From assembly GCA_029784825.1 (NCBI GenBank), contig JAFMAU010000014.1:1-43889 (forward strand): a stretch of DNA of 43,889 bases, read 5' to 3'. Under the pieces are notes generated by a model. The model did not search any database and was not told the origin of the DNA. It was given only the letters and a program-made list of their open reading frames with translations. This DNA is from Nitrososphaerota archaeon (GTDB taxonomy: Archaea; Thermoproteota; Nitrososphaeria; Nitrososphaerales; UBA183). This document shows positions 7,197 through 15,424 of the stretch, piece after piece (within the stretch, counting starts at the first letter, position 1; every line of letters begins with the position of its first letter). The translations under genes and the position numbers were made by a program.

Positions 7197-8960
7197 TTGG
7201 ACTACTCCGAAGTGGCCAAGAAGTACGCCGAGCTCGAAGGGATCTCAGGGAGGAACGAGATGACGAGGGTCCTGGCCGAACTTCTCGTGCAGACCCCCAG
7301 GTCGGAGCTCGCGATGCTGGCCTACATGACCCAGGGGAAGCTGAGGCCCGACTACGAAGGAGTGGAGCTCGGGCTGGCAGAGAAGCTCGCCCTGAGGGCT
7401 ATCTCGACCGCAGCGGGGCTCCCGCAGGACAGAGTGTATTCGACCTACGTGAAGCTCGGGGACCTCGGGTCGGCTGCGGAGCAGCTCCTGAAGGCCAGGA
7501 ACCAGGGGACCCTCTTCAGCGAGGGACTCACGCTCAAGAGGGTCTACGAGACACTCCTCAAGATAGCAAGGCAGAGCGGCTCGGGGTCGGTGGAGGCGAA
7601 GCTCAGGGAGCTCGCGTCCCTCCTCAACGACGCAACCCCGGTGGAGGCGCGGTTCATCATGAGGACAGTCACCGGCGAGCTCCGCCTCGGGGTCGCAGAC
7701 TACACGGTCCTCGACGCAGCCGCCGCCGCCTTCCTCGGCGGGAAGGACCGGAGGGGGGAGCTCGAGCGGGCCTACAACGTCCACCCCGACCTGGGATTCG
7801 TCGTGGAGAGCGCAGCGACCAAGGGGGCCAAGGGGATCGAAGGGATCAGGGTGCAGGTAGGCGTCCCCATCAGGCCGATGCTCGCCGAGAGACTGAGCTC
7901 CGCCGAGGCGATAGTGAAGAAGATGGGAGACAGGCAGGTCACGGCGGAGTACAAGCTAGACGGGGAGCGCCTCCAGATCCACAAGGACGGGAACGAGGTG
8001 AGGCTCTTCTCCAGGAGGCTCGAGGTGATCACCTCGCACTACCCCGACGCGACCGAGCTGGTCTTGAAGCATGTGAAGCCGAAGAGGGCCATCCTGGAGG
8101 CTGAGGTGGTCGCCATCAACGAGGACACGGGGGAGTACCTGCCGTTCCAGGAGCTCATGCACCGGAGGCGGAAGCATGGGATCGACAAGGCGGTCGCCGA
8201 CTACCCGGTCGCTCTGAACTTCTTCGACCTTCTGCTCGTCGGAAGCGCCGACCTCACGGGCAAGCCGTACACCTACAGGAGGAAGAAGATGCTGGAGCTC
8301 GTCGAGGCCACCGAGCGCACCCGCCTGGTGCCTGCCACGACCACCGCAGACCCGCGGGAGATCGAGGAGTTCATGGAGGAGGCCATCGAGAACGGGTGCG
8401 AGGGGCTCGTCGTCAAGGACCCAGGCTCCACCTACAGGGCAGGGGCCAGGGAGTTCGCCTGGATCAAGCTCAAGCGGGAATACCGGAGCGAGCTCACTGA
8501 CACCATCGACCTCGCGGTCGTGGGGGCGTTCCACGGCAGGGGGAGGAGGGCGGGGACCTACGGCACCTACCTCCTGGCGACGCGCGACGAGAAGCGCGAG
8601 GTCTTCACGAGCGTGGCGAAGGTTGGGACAGGGTTCACCGACCAGGACCTGGAGAAGATCCCGAAGCTCCTCAAACCCTACGAAAGCCACGTCAAGCCGC
8701 AGGCTGTGGAGTCCAACATCATCCCCGACGTGTGGTTCAGGCCGCACGTGGTGATCGAGATCATCGCCGCCGAGCTTACCCTTTCGCCGATACACACTGC
8801 GGCCATGGGGAGGATAAGGCCGGGAGCCGGGATCTCTCTGCGGTTCCCAAAGTTCACCGGGAAGGTCCGCGACGACAAAGGGCCGGACGAAGCCACCTCC
8901 GTCGAGGAGATCGTGGCCATGTACAACAGGCAGCTGAAGAAGGTCGAGCCCCTTCAGTGA
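7197..8960 (+). CDS. lig: ATP-dependent DNA ligase
   Basis: Seals nicks in replication and repair using ATP. From the TTG at 7197 it has 587 residues, typical of archaeal ligase I. Domain order is the N-terminal DNA-binding helical domain (about 1-220, with EMTRVLAELL near the start), the adenylation domain with motif I EYKLDGERLQ (adenylated Lys253), motif III-like FFDLLLV, motif IV EGLVVKDP and motif V AWIKLKREY, then the OB-fold with RPHVVIEI and the C-terminal SLRFPKF. The TTG is 26 nt after a TATA box and directly precedes the conserved region, so a leaderless mRNA is inferred. Its 3' end overlaps upp by 7 bp. Confidence 0.96.
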   Translation: MDYSEVAKKYAELEGISGRNEMTRVLAELLVQTPRSELAMLAYMTQGKLRPDYEGVELGLAEKLALRAISTAAGLPQDRVYSTYVKLGDLGSAAEQLLKARNQGTLFSEGLTLKRVYETLLKIARQSGSGSVEAKLRELASLLNDATPVEARFIMRTVTGELRLGVADYTVLDAAAAAFLGGKDRRGELERAYNVHPDLGFVVESAATKGAKGIEGIRVQVGVPIRPMLAERLSSAEAIVKKMGDRQVTAEYKLDGERLQIHKDGNEVRLFSRRLEVITSHYPDATELVLKHVKPKRAILEAEVVAINEDTGEYLPFQELMHRRRKHGIDKAVADYPVALNFFDLLLVGSADLTGKPYTYRRKKMLELVEATERTRLVPATTTADPREIEEFMEEAIENGCEGLVVKDPGSTYRAGAREFAWIKLKREYRSELTDTIDLAVVGAFHGRGRRAGTYGTYLLATRDEKREVFTSVAKVGTGFTDQDLEKIPKLLKPYESHVKPQAVESNIIPDVWFRPHVVIEIIAAELTLSPIHTAAMGRIRPGAGISLRFPKFTGKVRDDKGPDEATSVEEIVAMYNRQLKKVEPLQ

Positions 8961-9610
8961 GGTTGTCCGAACGAGCGGTCCCCGGCGTCGCCGAGCCCGG
9001 GCACTATGTACCCGTGGTCGTTGAGGGCGGGGTCGACGGCGCAGGTGTAGAACTCCGCCGTGGGGAAGTCCTTCGCGACGTAGTCGATCCCCTGCCTGGT
9101 CGAGATCACTGAGAAGAAGACCAGCCTCTTCGGGCGCCCGACCTTCATCACCCGGCGGGCGACCTCTCTGAGCGTGTGCCCGGTCGCGAGCATCGGGTCT
9201 GCGATGACCACGACGTCGTCGTTCGCTATCTTCGGGAGCTTCGCGTAGTTGACCTCTATGGGGAAGTCGGGGGCTTCTCCTCTCCAGGCGCTTATCACCC
9301 CGGTCCTCGCCATGGGGAAGTTCTTGTACATCCCTTCTACGAAAGGTATCGCGGCCCGGAGTACGAGTATGACGACTATCTTGTCCCGCCCCTTTACCCT
9401 CTTTCCCTTCGCTGGACCGAGGGGGGTCTCGACCGGGAACTCCAGGGTGTCGAGCGTCCGCAGGAACTCGTAGGCCATGAACCTCCCGAGCCTGTAGATC
9501 GCCTTCCTGAACGCCACCTGGTTGGTCCGTTTGTCCCTGACGAGCGAGAGCTGCTCCATCACCATGGGGTGGTCCATGACCGTGACCTTGGGCTTGACCA
9601 TGGGGGCCAT
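8954..9610 (-). CDS. upp: Uracil phosphoribosyltransferase
   Basis: Converts uracil plus PRPP to UMP. The 218-residue protein has the type I PRTase PRPP-binding loop VVVIADPMLATGHTL (about 133-147), the LVLRAAIPFVEG segment (82-93), and the uracil-specific C-terminus DHGYIVPGLGDAGDRSFG. The ATG at 9610 (MAPMVKPKV) lies about 25 nt from a TATA box centred near 9635. The frame continues upstream to 9760, but that part overlaps the promoter and the divergent nfeD start and looks non-coding. Function fits the nucleoside phosphorylase and thymidine kinase at the left of the window. Confidence 0.95.
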   Translation of the reverse strand: MAPMVKPKVTVMDHPMVMEQLSLVRDKRTNQVAFRKAIYRLGRFMAYEFLRTLDTLEFPVETPLGPAKGKRVKGRDKIVVILVLRAAIPFVEGMYKNFPMARTGVISAWRGEAPDFPIEVNYAKLPKIANDDVVVIADPMLATGHTLREVARRVMKVGRPKRLVFFSVISTRQGIDYVAKDFPTAEFYTCAVDPALNDHGYIVPGLGDAGDRSFGQPH

Positions 9611-9628
9611 GGCGAGGCTCCCTGCAAC

Positions 9629-9641
9629 ACTATTTATGTCA
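9629..9641. promoter_or_regulatory. Single TATA box shared by divergent upp and nfeD
   Basis: CTATTTATG on the plus strand (CATAAATAG on the minus). It is the only A/T-rich element between the start codons at 9610 (minus) and 9666 (plus), and its centre is about 25 nt from one and 31 nt from the other, suitable for leaderless or near-leaderless transcription in both directions. Confidence 0.6.
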
Positions 9642-9665
9642 GCGCAGATTCGCAGAGGACAACCG

Positions 9666-11012
9666 TTGAAGCTCGTCAAACTGGTCCTGGCTGTTGCCCT
9701 CCTGCTCGCAGTGGCTTCCCAGGCCTTGCCTGTCCGCGCCCAGAGCCAGTGCGCTACCAAGAGCGGCTCCTACGTGGCGTCCCTCAGCGCAGACATCGAC
9801 CCGGGGACCGCGGACTTCATGTCGACCACGGTGGCCAACGCCGAGGCGCAGTGCGCAGCGAACATCGTGTTCATCCTCGTCACGAACGGCGGAGACGGGG
9901 CGAGCATGGAGTCGATGATCTCTTCGATCGCCAGCTACCAGCAGTGGGGGGGCACCTTCACTACGGTGGTCGCCCCACAGGGGGCATACGCCTTCTCCGC
10001 AGGCTCCTACATCGCCGAGGCCTCGAACAAGATCTACATGGAGCCAGGGACCACCATCGGCTCCGCGACCCCCATAGTCTCGGGGATCCCGACGGGAGAG
10101 GAGAACACCACCCTGACGAAGGACATCAACGCGTTCGCTTCCTACATGATGACCCTGACGCACTCGAACGGGAGGAACGACACGGCCACTGGCCTGATGG
10201 TGACGAAGGGGGTGTCATACTCATACGAGAAGGCGCTGCAGTACCACGTCATCGACGGCGTGATCAACTCCACCACCCTACAGGGGGCGCTTTCTCATTT
10301 CGGGCTGGACCCGGCGTCCACCCCGGTCAACACGCCGGGGATCCGGTCCAGCCTCATTTCCGTCCTCAGCAACCCCAACGTCTCCAGTCTCCTCTTCCTG
10401 CTCGGGGTCTTCGCGGTCCTCGCCGACATCTATCACCCCACCCTGATACTCTCTGTGGTGGGGGTCGCGGTGATAGCGACCGCGCTGTTCGGGCTGGGGG
10501 TCTTCGGAGCGTCTCCGCTGGCCGTGATCCTCATGATCGTCGGAGCCGCCTTCATGTTCCTCGAAGTGAAGACGGCCCACGGGATCAGCGCGACAGTCGG
10601 GGTGGTCATCTTCGTGATAGGCTTCCTCCTGATATTCGAGTTCCCTCCGGCGTCGTCCTCCGCCCCGTCGCCGTCCAACCCGATCCCGCAGCAGGCGGCG
10701 ACCTTCTCGGGCATCCCTGACATCACCTATGGCCTCATCGTCATCCTTGGGGTGGCGATAGTGATCGGGAGCCTGTACCTCCGTTCGATAAGGGAGGCGC
10801 TGAAGAAGAGGCCGAAGGTGAACGAGCCTTCGGTCGTGATCGGCAAGGAAGGGACGATGAAGTCCGACCTGAAGCCAGGAGGGAAGGGGGTGGCCCTCGT
10901 CGCGTCGGAAGAGTGGAGCGTGACTTCCACCCAGGAGCTGAAGGCGGGCGACCTGGTAAGGGTTAAAGGCCTTGAGGGGCAGACGCTCGCGGTAGAGAGG
11001 GTGGAAAGCTGA
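9666..11012 (+). CDS. NfeD-family membrane serine protease (ClpP-class)
   Basis: Membrane-bound protease of the stomatin operon partner type. The 448-residue protein starts with a signal peptide (residues 1-25, VLAVALLLAVA core), then a ClpP/crotonase-like protease domain (about 35-205) with FSAGSYIAEAS holding the predicted nucleophile Ser111, PGTTIGSATPI, and Lys181 in LMVTKGVS as the likely catalytic Lys of the Ser-Lys dyad. Four or five membrane helices follow (about 240-258, 260-278, 284-300, 308-326, 354-372) and an NfeD OB-fold ends the protein. The TTG at 9666 follows the shared TATA box. The stomatin gene starts 38 nt downstream; the pair is a known partnership (as in Pyrococcus PH1510/PH1511). 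Confidence 0.92.
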   Translation: MKLVKLVLAVALLLAVASQALPVRAQSQCATKSGSYVASLSADIDPGTADFMSTTVANAEAQCAANIVFILVTNGGDGASMESMISSIASYQQWGGTFTTVVAPQGAYAFSAGSYIAEASNKIYMEPGTTIGSATPIVSGIPTGEENTTLTKDINAFASYMMTLTHSNGRNDTATGLMVTKGVSYSYEKALQYHVIDGVINSTTLQGALSHFGLDPASTPVNTPGIRSSLISVLSNPNVSSLLFLLGVFAVLADIYHPTLILSVVGVAVIATALFGLGVFGASPLAVILMIVGAAFMFLEVKTAHGISATVGVVIFVIGFLLIFEFPPASSSAPSPSNPIPQQAATFSGIPDITYGLIVILGVAIVIGSLYLRSIREALKKRPKVNEPSVVIGKEGTMKSDLKPGGKGVALVASEEWSVTSTQELKAGDLVRVKGLEGQTLAVERVES

Positions 11013-11050
11013 GCCTTCTGAACGCGGTCCAGCTGCAGACGACCGCGGAC

Positions 11051-11914
11051 GTGATCAACTACGCCCTCTATGTCGTCGCCGCTGTCATAGTTATCGCACT
11101 CCTGGCAGCCACGATCAAGGTCATCAAGGAGTACGAGAGGCTGGTGGTGTTCAGGCTGGGACGGCTCATAGGCGCCCGGGGGCCCGGTGTCGTCTTCATC
11201 TTCCCGGTCGTCAACCGCTTCATGAAGATAGACCTCAGGGAGAGGTATCTGGAGGTCCCCCACCAGACATGCATCACGAAGGACAACGCCCCCACCGACA
11301 TCGACTTCCTGATCTACTACAAGGTGACCGAGGCGACCCAGAGCGTGGTGCAGGTGCAGAACTTCGAGGGGGCTTCGATCGGCATAGCCACAACGACCCT
11401 GAGGGCCGTGGTCGGCGACATCCCGCTGGACGAGCTCCTCGCGAAGCGCGAGCAGATCAACCAGGTGCTTCGGACGAAGCTTGACGAGGTGACCGAGAGG
11501 TGGGGCATCAAAGTGACCAACGTCGAGATCAGAGAGATCCGGCCCCCGCAGGACGTCCAGGAGGCGATGGTCCGCCAGATGTCTGCCGAGAGGACCAGGA
11601 GGGCGACTGTCACCGAGGCGGACGGAAAGCGCGAAGCTTCGATCCTGGTTGCCGAGGGGGAGAAGAAGTCCAACATCCTCCGGGCGGAAGGGGACAAGCA
11701 GTCGGCCGTCCTCCGCGCCGAAGGGTACGCCGGAGCCCTGAACCAGATATTCTCCGCAGCCAAGGGTATCGACTCGAAGACCATGACGCTGCAGTACCTG
11801 GACACGCTGAAGGCCCTCGGCGCGTCCCCTTCGACGAAGTACATCTTCCCCATGGAGTTCACCAACCTCCTGGCCCCCCTGAGGGACTACGCGAAGGAAA
11901 GCGAGAAGAAGTAA
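11051..11914 (+). CDS. Stomatin/prohibitin-family (SPFH, slipin) membrane protein
   Basis: A 287-residue SPFH protein thought to scaffold membrane domains and be cleaved by the NfeD protease encoded just upstream. An N-terminal helix (about 5-22) anchors it. The SPFH domain begins at KEYERLVVFRLGRL, with PGVVFIFPVV, IDLRERYLEVP and TLRAVVGDIPLDELL typical of slipins. A charged coiled coil (about 185-235) with repeated ILVAEGEKK and ILRAEGDK units follows, then a hydrophobic C-terminal segment. It starts with GTG at 11051, 38 nt after nfeD, so the two are co-transcribed. Confidence 0.93.
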   Translation: MINYALYVVAAVIVIALLAATIKVIKEYERLVVFRLGRLIGARGPGVVFIFPVVNRFMKIDLRERYLEVPHQTCITKDNAPTDIDFLIYYKVTEATQSVVQVQNFEGASIGIATTTLRAVVGDIPLDELLAKREQINQVLRTKLDEVTERWGIKVTNVEIREIRPPQDVQEAMVRQMSAERTRRATVTEADGKREASILVAEGEKKSNILRAEGDKQSAVLRAEGYAGALNQIFSAAKGIDSKTMTLQYLDTLKALGASPSTKYIFPMEFTNLLAPLRDYAKESEKK

Positions 11915-12173
11915 GCCCGTGCGTCAGGGGCGCGTAGCAGCATCTCCGTCACCTGGCCTGACCCCTGGTCGAAGTCCCGTTCTTCCGACCTCCCCCCTGA
12001 TGGACGGTGCGGTCTGCCTCGAGGTCAAGCCGCGGCGACGGGCGTCCTGGCGCCCCGTAGGCGCAAGAACGGACGGTTCAACTCCAAAAACATGGAATAA
12101 TCACAAACTCCCATCGCGATTCTTGCCCTAGTTTTAAATCGCAATCTTCCAGAGGGTTGGAGCGAGCAGGTTA
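11915..12173 (+). other. 259-bp intergenic region, no gene recognised
   Basis: Lies between the stomatin and PhoU-like genes. The last 45 bp hold a TATA box. The rest is GC-rich, with no convincing coding frame and no tRNA or box C/D motif that I could fold by eye. A short stretch near 12078 resembles a tRNA T-loop but lacks flanking pairing. Confidence 0.5.
12131..12141 (+). promoter_or_regulatory. TATA box upstream of the PhoU-like gene
   Basis: GTTTTAAATCG, centred about 38 nt before the GTG at 12174. It probably drives the PhoU-like/EndA pair. Confidence 0.6.
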
Positions 12174-12827
12174 GTGTCGGGCCAAGAGGGGGAAACCCAG
12201 GCAAGAAGGCGGACAATAGTAGTTCTCCAAGACGAAATGAGGCGGGTCCTAGACGCCACCAGGGTCCTCCTTGACGAGTTCAACGGCCTGAACAAAGGGG
12301 ACAAGGACATGGTCTCCGCCGCCCTGGAGCGGGTCAACCAGGCTGAGAAGGACGTCATGACCCTCAGGACCGCCCTGATACGAGAGCTGTCCCAGGTCGG
12401 GACCCTGCTCGTGAACAGGGAGGACCTTCTCCGGGCCGCTTTCGCGGTCGAGGACATCTTCGGGCACATAAACGGGGTCGCCTTCAAGATGTCCCAGCTG
12501 GCGAAGTCTTCGGCGAAGAACAAGAAGTACCGGGACTCGATCACCGAGCTCCTGGGGCTCCTCATAGACGGCATCTCGAAGCTCAACGAAAGCATCAGGG
12601 CACTCTCCATCAACTCCGACCAGTCCATCCAGATGGCCGCCCAGGTGCAGCAGATCGAGAGCTCGATGGACAGCCAGTACCGCGAGGCCGTGGCCATGGT
12701 CATGAAGACAGCTACCAACGTCAAGGAGCTGATCACGGTGAAGGAAGTCGTGGAGTCCATAGAGAACTGCGCCGACGCGATGCTGAACGCCGCAGACGCA
12801 AGCACGATATTGGCCCTGGGCCTCTAG
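12174..12827 (+). CDS. PhoU-like / DUF47-family protein
   Basis: A 217-residue all-helical protein. Its long amphipathic helices (for example DEMRRVLDATRVLLDEFNGL, EKDVMTLRTALIRELSQVG, DLLRAAFAVEDIFGHINGVA) and the C-terminal KELITVKEVVESIENCADAM fit the PhoU/DUF47 family, in which the final ExxxD segment helps bind metal clusters. DUF47 proteins often regulate Pit-type phosphate transport, but no transporter is adjacent here. The GTG at 12174 follows a TATA box. EndA starts 2 nt after the stop, which suggests translational coupling. The link between the two functions is unclear. Confidence 0.8.
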   Translation: MSGQEGETQARRRTIVVLQDEMRRVLDATRVLLDEFNGLNKGDKDMVSAALERVNQAEKDVMTLRTALIRELSQVGTLLVNREDLLRAAFAVEDIFGHINGVAFKMSQLAKSSAKNKKYRDSITELLGLLIDGISKLNESIRALSINSDQSIQMAAQVQQIESSMDSQYREAVAMVMKTATNVKELITVKEVVESIENCADAMLNAADASTILALGL

Positions 12828-12829
12828 CG

Positions 12830-13384
12830 ATGACGAAGCGGGCGAAGGGAAGGCTCTTCGAGAACAGGATCGTCGTCTGGGACGTCGAGGCTTCGCGGAG
12901 GCTCTTCAAGGACGGCTACTATGGCAAGCCCCTGGGCATACCGAAGCCAAAGGACTTCCAGTTCGACGCTCCCCTGATTCTCGACCTCATGGAGGGGTAC
13001 TACCTCGCGACCAAGAAGGAGGTCGAGGTCGAAGACCAGTCAGGGAAGGAGATCAAGCCGAAGCAGCTGGAGGCGATCTGCGAGGCGTCTTACACCGACT
13101 TCGGGGAGAAGTTCATGGTGTACAGGAAGCTCAGGGAGGACGGATTCGTTGTCACCCCTGGGATAAAGTTCGGGTCGGACTTCGCAGTCTACGAGCACGG
13201 CCCGGGGATAGACCATGCCCCCTACATCGTGCAGGTGGTCTCCCCTGACTCCAAGATGACTGCCACTTCCATGGTGCGGTCCGGGAGGCTGGCCACCACG
13301 GTCAGGAAGCAGTTCATCGTCGCCATCTCCGACAAGGAGAAGAAGACGATAGACTTCCTAAGGTACGACTGGTGGCGGGCGTAG
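12830..13384 (+). CDS. endA: tRNA-splicing endonuclease
   Basis: Cuts introns out of pre-tRNA (and pre-rRNA) at bulge-helix-bulge motifs. The 184-residue protein has the archaeal N-terminal domain (about 1-85) and the catalytic C-terminal domain with the expected triad: Tyr121 in SDFAVYEHG, His129 in DHAPY and Lys160 in TTVRKQFIVAI. The loop between Tyr121 and His129 is short compared with many homologues. Being a single catalytic unit it would form a homotetramer, or pair with a structural subunit encoded elsewhere. It follows the PhoU-like gene by 2 nt and precedes TrmI, another tRNA-processing enzyme. Confidence 0.94.
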   Translation: MTKRAKGRLFENRIVVWDVEASRRLFKDGYYGKPLGIPKPKDFQFDAPLILDLMEGYYLATKKEVEVEDQSGKEIKPKQLEAICEASYTDFGEKFMVYRKLREDGFVVTPGIKFGSDFAVYEHGPGIDHAPYIVQVVSPDSKMTATSMVRSGRLATTVRKQFIVAISDKEKKTIDFLRYDWWRA

Positions 13385-13398
13385 GGCCCTGCCACAGG

Positions 13399-13406
13399 AA
13401 TATAGA
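13399..13406 (+). promoter_or_regulatory. TATA-like element before trmI
   Basis: AATATAGA, centred about 26 nt before the GTG at 13429. It favours that start over the one inside endA. Confidence 0.45.
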
Positions 13407-13428
13407 GCCCCCCGAGGGGGCGAGCCTC

Positions 13429-14211
13429 GTGACCCTGATAGGGCCTGAATCGTACGTCCTCGTATACCGGGACCGGAGGCGGAGGTGGCTCGTCCGCCCG
13501 AAGGACACCCCGAAGCTGCACACCCACCTCGGGATACTCGACGTGGCCGGCCTCGTCGGCAAGGACTTCGGCATCAACGTGACCACGACCATGGGGGACG
13601 AGCTGACGATCCTTGAGCCTACCATAGAGGACCTTGTGATGAAGCTCGCCCGGAAGACGCAGGTCATCTATCCCAAGGACCTTGGGCTCATGGCTGTGAA
13701 GCTCGGGGTGCACGCAGGCTCCCGGGTCATCGAGACAGGGACCGGAAGCGGGGCCACGACCGCCCTCATGGCGTACCTGGTCCAGCCCACAGGGATGGTC
13801 TACACCTACGACCTCAACCCCGAGTTCCAGGAGGTGGCCAAGAGGAACATCGAAAAGCTGGGGCTCTCGAAGTTCGTGACATTCACCGTGGGCGACTCGC
13901 GTGAAGGGTTCAAGGAGCAGGGGATGGACGCCGGGATACTCGACGTCGGCGACCCATGGGAGGTGATCCACAGCATGAGGGAGAGCCTCAAACCGTCTGC
14001 CCCGATGGCGGCTGTGACCCCCACGACCAACCAGGCGGAGAAGCTGGTCGCGAAGATGAAAGAGGAGGGGTTCGTGAACGTCGAGACGCTGGAGATCCTG
14101 CTCAGGAACCTCGAAGCGAGGGTCGGGATGACCAGGCCCTCCAACATAATGGTAGGGCACACCGCTTACCTCACCTTCGGGCGCAGTACCGTCGGGCAGA
14201 CCCAAGCCTGA
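13429..14211 (+). CDS. trmI: tRNA (adenine-N1)-methyltransferase, TrmI family
   Basis: SAM-dependent enzyme making m1A at positions 57/58 of the tRNA T-loop in archaea. The N-terminal small beta domain is followed by QVIYPKDLGLM, the family signature; SAM motif I is VIETGTGSGATT, followed by VYTYDLNPEFQEVAKRN. From the GTG at 13429 the protein has 260 residues. That start is about 26 nt after a TATA-like ATATAG at 13399-13405 and matches where homologues begin (VTLIGPESYVLV). A GTG at 13372, inside the end of endA, would add 19 unconserved residues. The gene continues the tRNA-processing theme. Confidence 0.92.
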   Translation: MTLIGPESYVLVYRDRRRRWLVRPKDTPKLHTHLGILDVAGLVGKDFGINVTTTMGDELTILEPTIEDLVMKLARKTQVIYPKDLGLMAVKLGVHAGSRVIETGTGSGATTALMAYLVQPTGMVYTYDLNPEFQEVAKRNIEKLGLSKFVTFTVGDSREGFKEQGMDAGILDVGDPWEVIHSMRESLKPSAPMAAVTPTTNQAEKLVAKMKEEGFVNVETLEILLRNLEARVGMTRPSNIMVGHTAYLTFGRSTVGQTQA

Positions 14212-14217
14212 TGGCAA

Positions 14218-14760
14218 ATGAGCGCCATGTCCCATTCGAAGTCTGCCGCCGGGAAGGTCGACCTTGTCAACGCGAAGCCTCAGACTCCAGGGGAGAGGGG
14301 CCTGCCGAAGAGGTCCGTGGGCGACGCCCTGGTGACAAAGGCAGGCGTCCAGGGCGACTTCAACGTGTACAGGCACGAAGAAAAGGAGGACGACCCGGAC
14401 TCCGCCCTGCTGATCTTCCCTGCGGAGACCATCCTCGAGCTGAACGAGGAAGGCTGGCCTGTAAAGCCGGGGGACCTCGGCGAGAACCTCACCACTTCGG
14501 GCATCCCGTACTCCTCCTTCGCAGTCGGCAAGACCTTCAGGGCAGGCGGGGTCAGGTTCCAGGTCTCGAGGCCATGCGAGCCGTGCGACAACCTGTTCCT
14601 CCTCCCCTATGTCGGCAGGCCGAAGGGGCCAGAGTTCCTGAAGACGATGCTCGGGAGGCGGGGGTGGTATGCCAGGGTCCTGACCGAAGGACGGATCAGG
14701 CAGGGGGACCCCATCACAGAAGAGAACGTCAGCTCTCGAAAACCAGAGCAACGGTTTTAA
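14218..14760 (+). CDS. MOSC-domain protein
   Basis: A 180-residue stand-alone MOSC protein, related to YiiM and to the C-terminus of molybdenum cofactor sulfurase. Supporting segments are the early LPKRSVGDALVTKAGVQGD, the signature GDLGENLTTSGI (about 85-96), and RPCEPCDNL with Cys120 and Cys123, the kind of conserved cysteine thought to carry sulfur or handle N-hydroxylated substrates. It starts at ATG 14218, 6 nt after trmI; an in-frame ATG at 14227 is possible. No molybdenum cofactor genes are nearby, so the substrate is unknown. Confidence 0.85.
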   Translation: MSAMSHSKSAAGKVDLVNAKPQTPGERGLPKRSVGDALVTKAGVQGDFNVYRHEEKEDDPDSALLIFPAETILELNEEGWPVKPGDLGENLTTSGIPYSSFAVGKTFRAGGVRFQVSRPCEPCDNLFLLPYVGRPKGPEFLKTMLGRRGWYARVLTEGRIRQGDPITEENVSSRKPEQRF

Positions 14761-14763
14761 GCC
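14753..14763 (+). promoter_or_regulatory. TATA box before the membrane protein at 14788
   Basis: GGTTTTAAGCC, centred about 30 nt before the TTG at 14788. It overlaps the stop codon of the MOSC gene. Confidence 0.55.
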
Positions 14764-14787
14764 CAACTTCGTCGCGCAGACGAACCA

Positions 14788-15402
14788 TTGAGCGCCAAGG
14801 GAAGATACGAAGACCTCTCGACCTTGCTCTACCTTGTCCCGATCGCAGGAGGGGTGCTCTACGCCCTCGCGCTCTGGGTCCAGAGCGGGGTGTCTCTCGT
14901 TCTCCCTACCGACGTCTATCTCACGGTGACAAGGGACCCCATCCTCTTCATGGCAGGGACCCTGGCGGTCCTCCTCGGACTCATGATAGAGGTCAACGGC
15001 GCAGAGCCAGCTGAGCGGCCCTCGAAGCTCGCCTCCCTCGGAGGGACGGTCCAGTCGATAGGTATCGCGAGCCTCGCGATCGTCCTGCTCTCCGCCTGGT
15101 ACTCCAACGGGTTCACAGACCTCGGCGGGGCAGCGACCGACTTCATCGTCGGCAGGTACGGCATAGTGTTCCCTGCATTGATGGTGCTGCTGAGCTACCT
15201 CTTGACTGCCCGCTTCAGGCTCCGTTCCCTCGCCGACCGCAAGGCCATCGCGACAATCGCCCTACTCCTCGTCCCTGCCTCGCTCTACGAGATCGGAAAG
15301 CGCCAGATCGTCCTGGGACTGGGGGTGGCCTTCGTGCTCATACTGATCGGGATGCTCCTCCTCCTGGTTCCGCCGAGGAAAGTACCTCTGAAGGAAGAAT
15401 AG
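14788..15402 (+). CDS. Hypothetical integral membrane protein
   Basis: I do not recognise this 204-residue protein. It has about six hydrophobic segments (near residues 13-31, 52-67, 86-103, 124-140, 154-168 and 173-192), with charged or polar loops between, and ends in a Lys-rich tail (PPRKVPLKEE). It starts with a TTG about 30 nt after a TATA box, so it is probably leaderless and separately transcribed from the MOSC gene. The transporter-like gene at 15425 follows 22 nt downstream and may be co-transcribed. Confidence 0.7.
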   Translation: MSAKGRYEDLSTLLYLVPIAGGVLYALALWVQSGVSLVLPTDVYLTVTRDPILFMAGTLAVLLGLMIEVNGAEPAERPSKLASLGGTVQSIGIASLAIVLLSAWYSNGFTDLGGAATDFIVGRYGIVFPALMVLLSYLLTARFRLRSLADRKAIATIALLLVPASLYEIGKRQIVLGLGVAFVLILIGMLLLLVPPRKVPLKEE

Positions 15403-15424
15403 GCCCCATCGGAGAGGGTCCCCG

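Noticed and set aside
12070..12100. tRNA T-loop-like sequence (GGTTCAACTCC)
   Set aside because: No pairing arms, no A-box or acceptor stem could be found around it.
11919..12131. Short open frame after the stomatin gene
   Set aside because: No conserved features, no start signal, composition of random GC-rich DNA.
13222..14766. Long antisense frame across endA, trmI and the MOSC gene
   Set aside because: High-GC antisense shadow; the plus-strand genes have catalytic motifs and the antisense translation has none.
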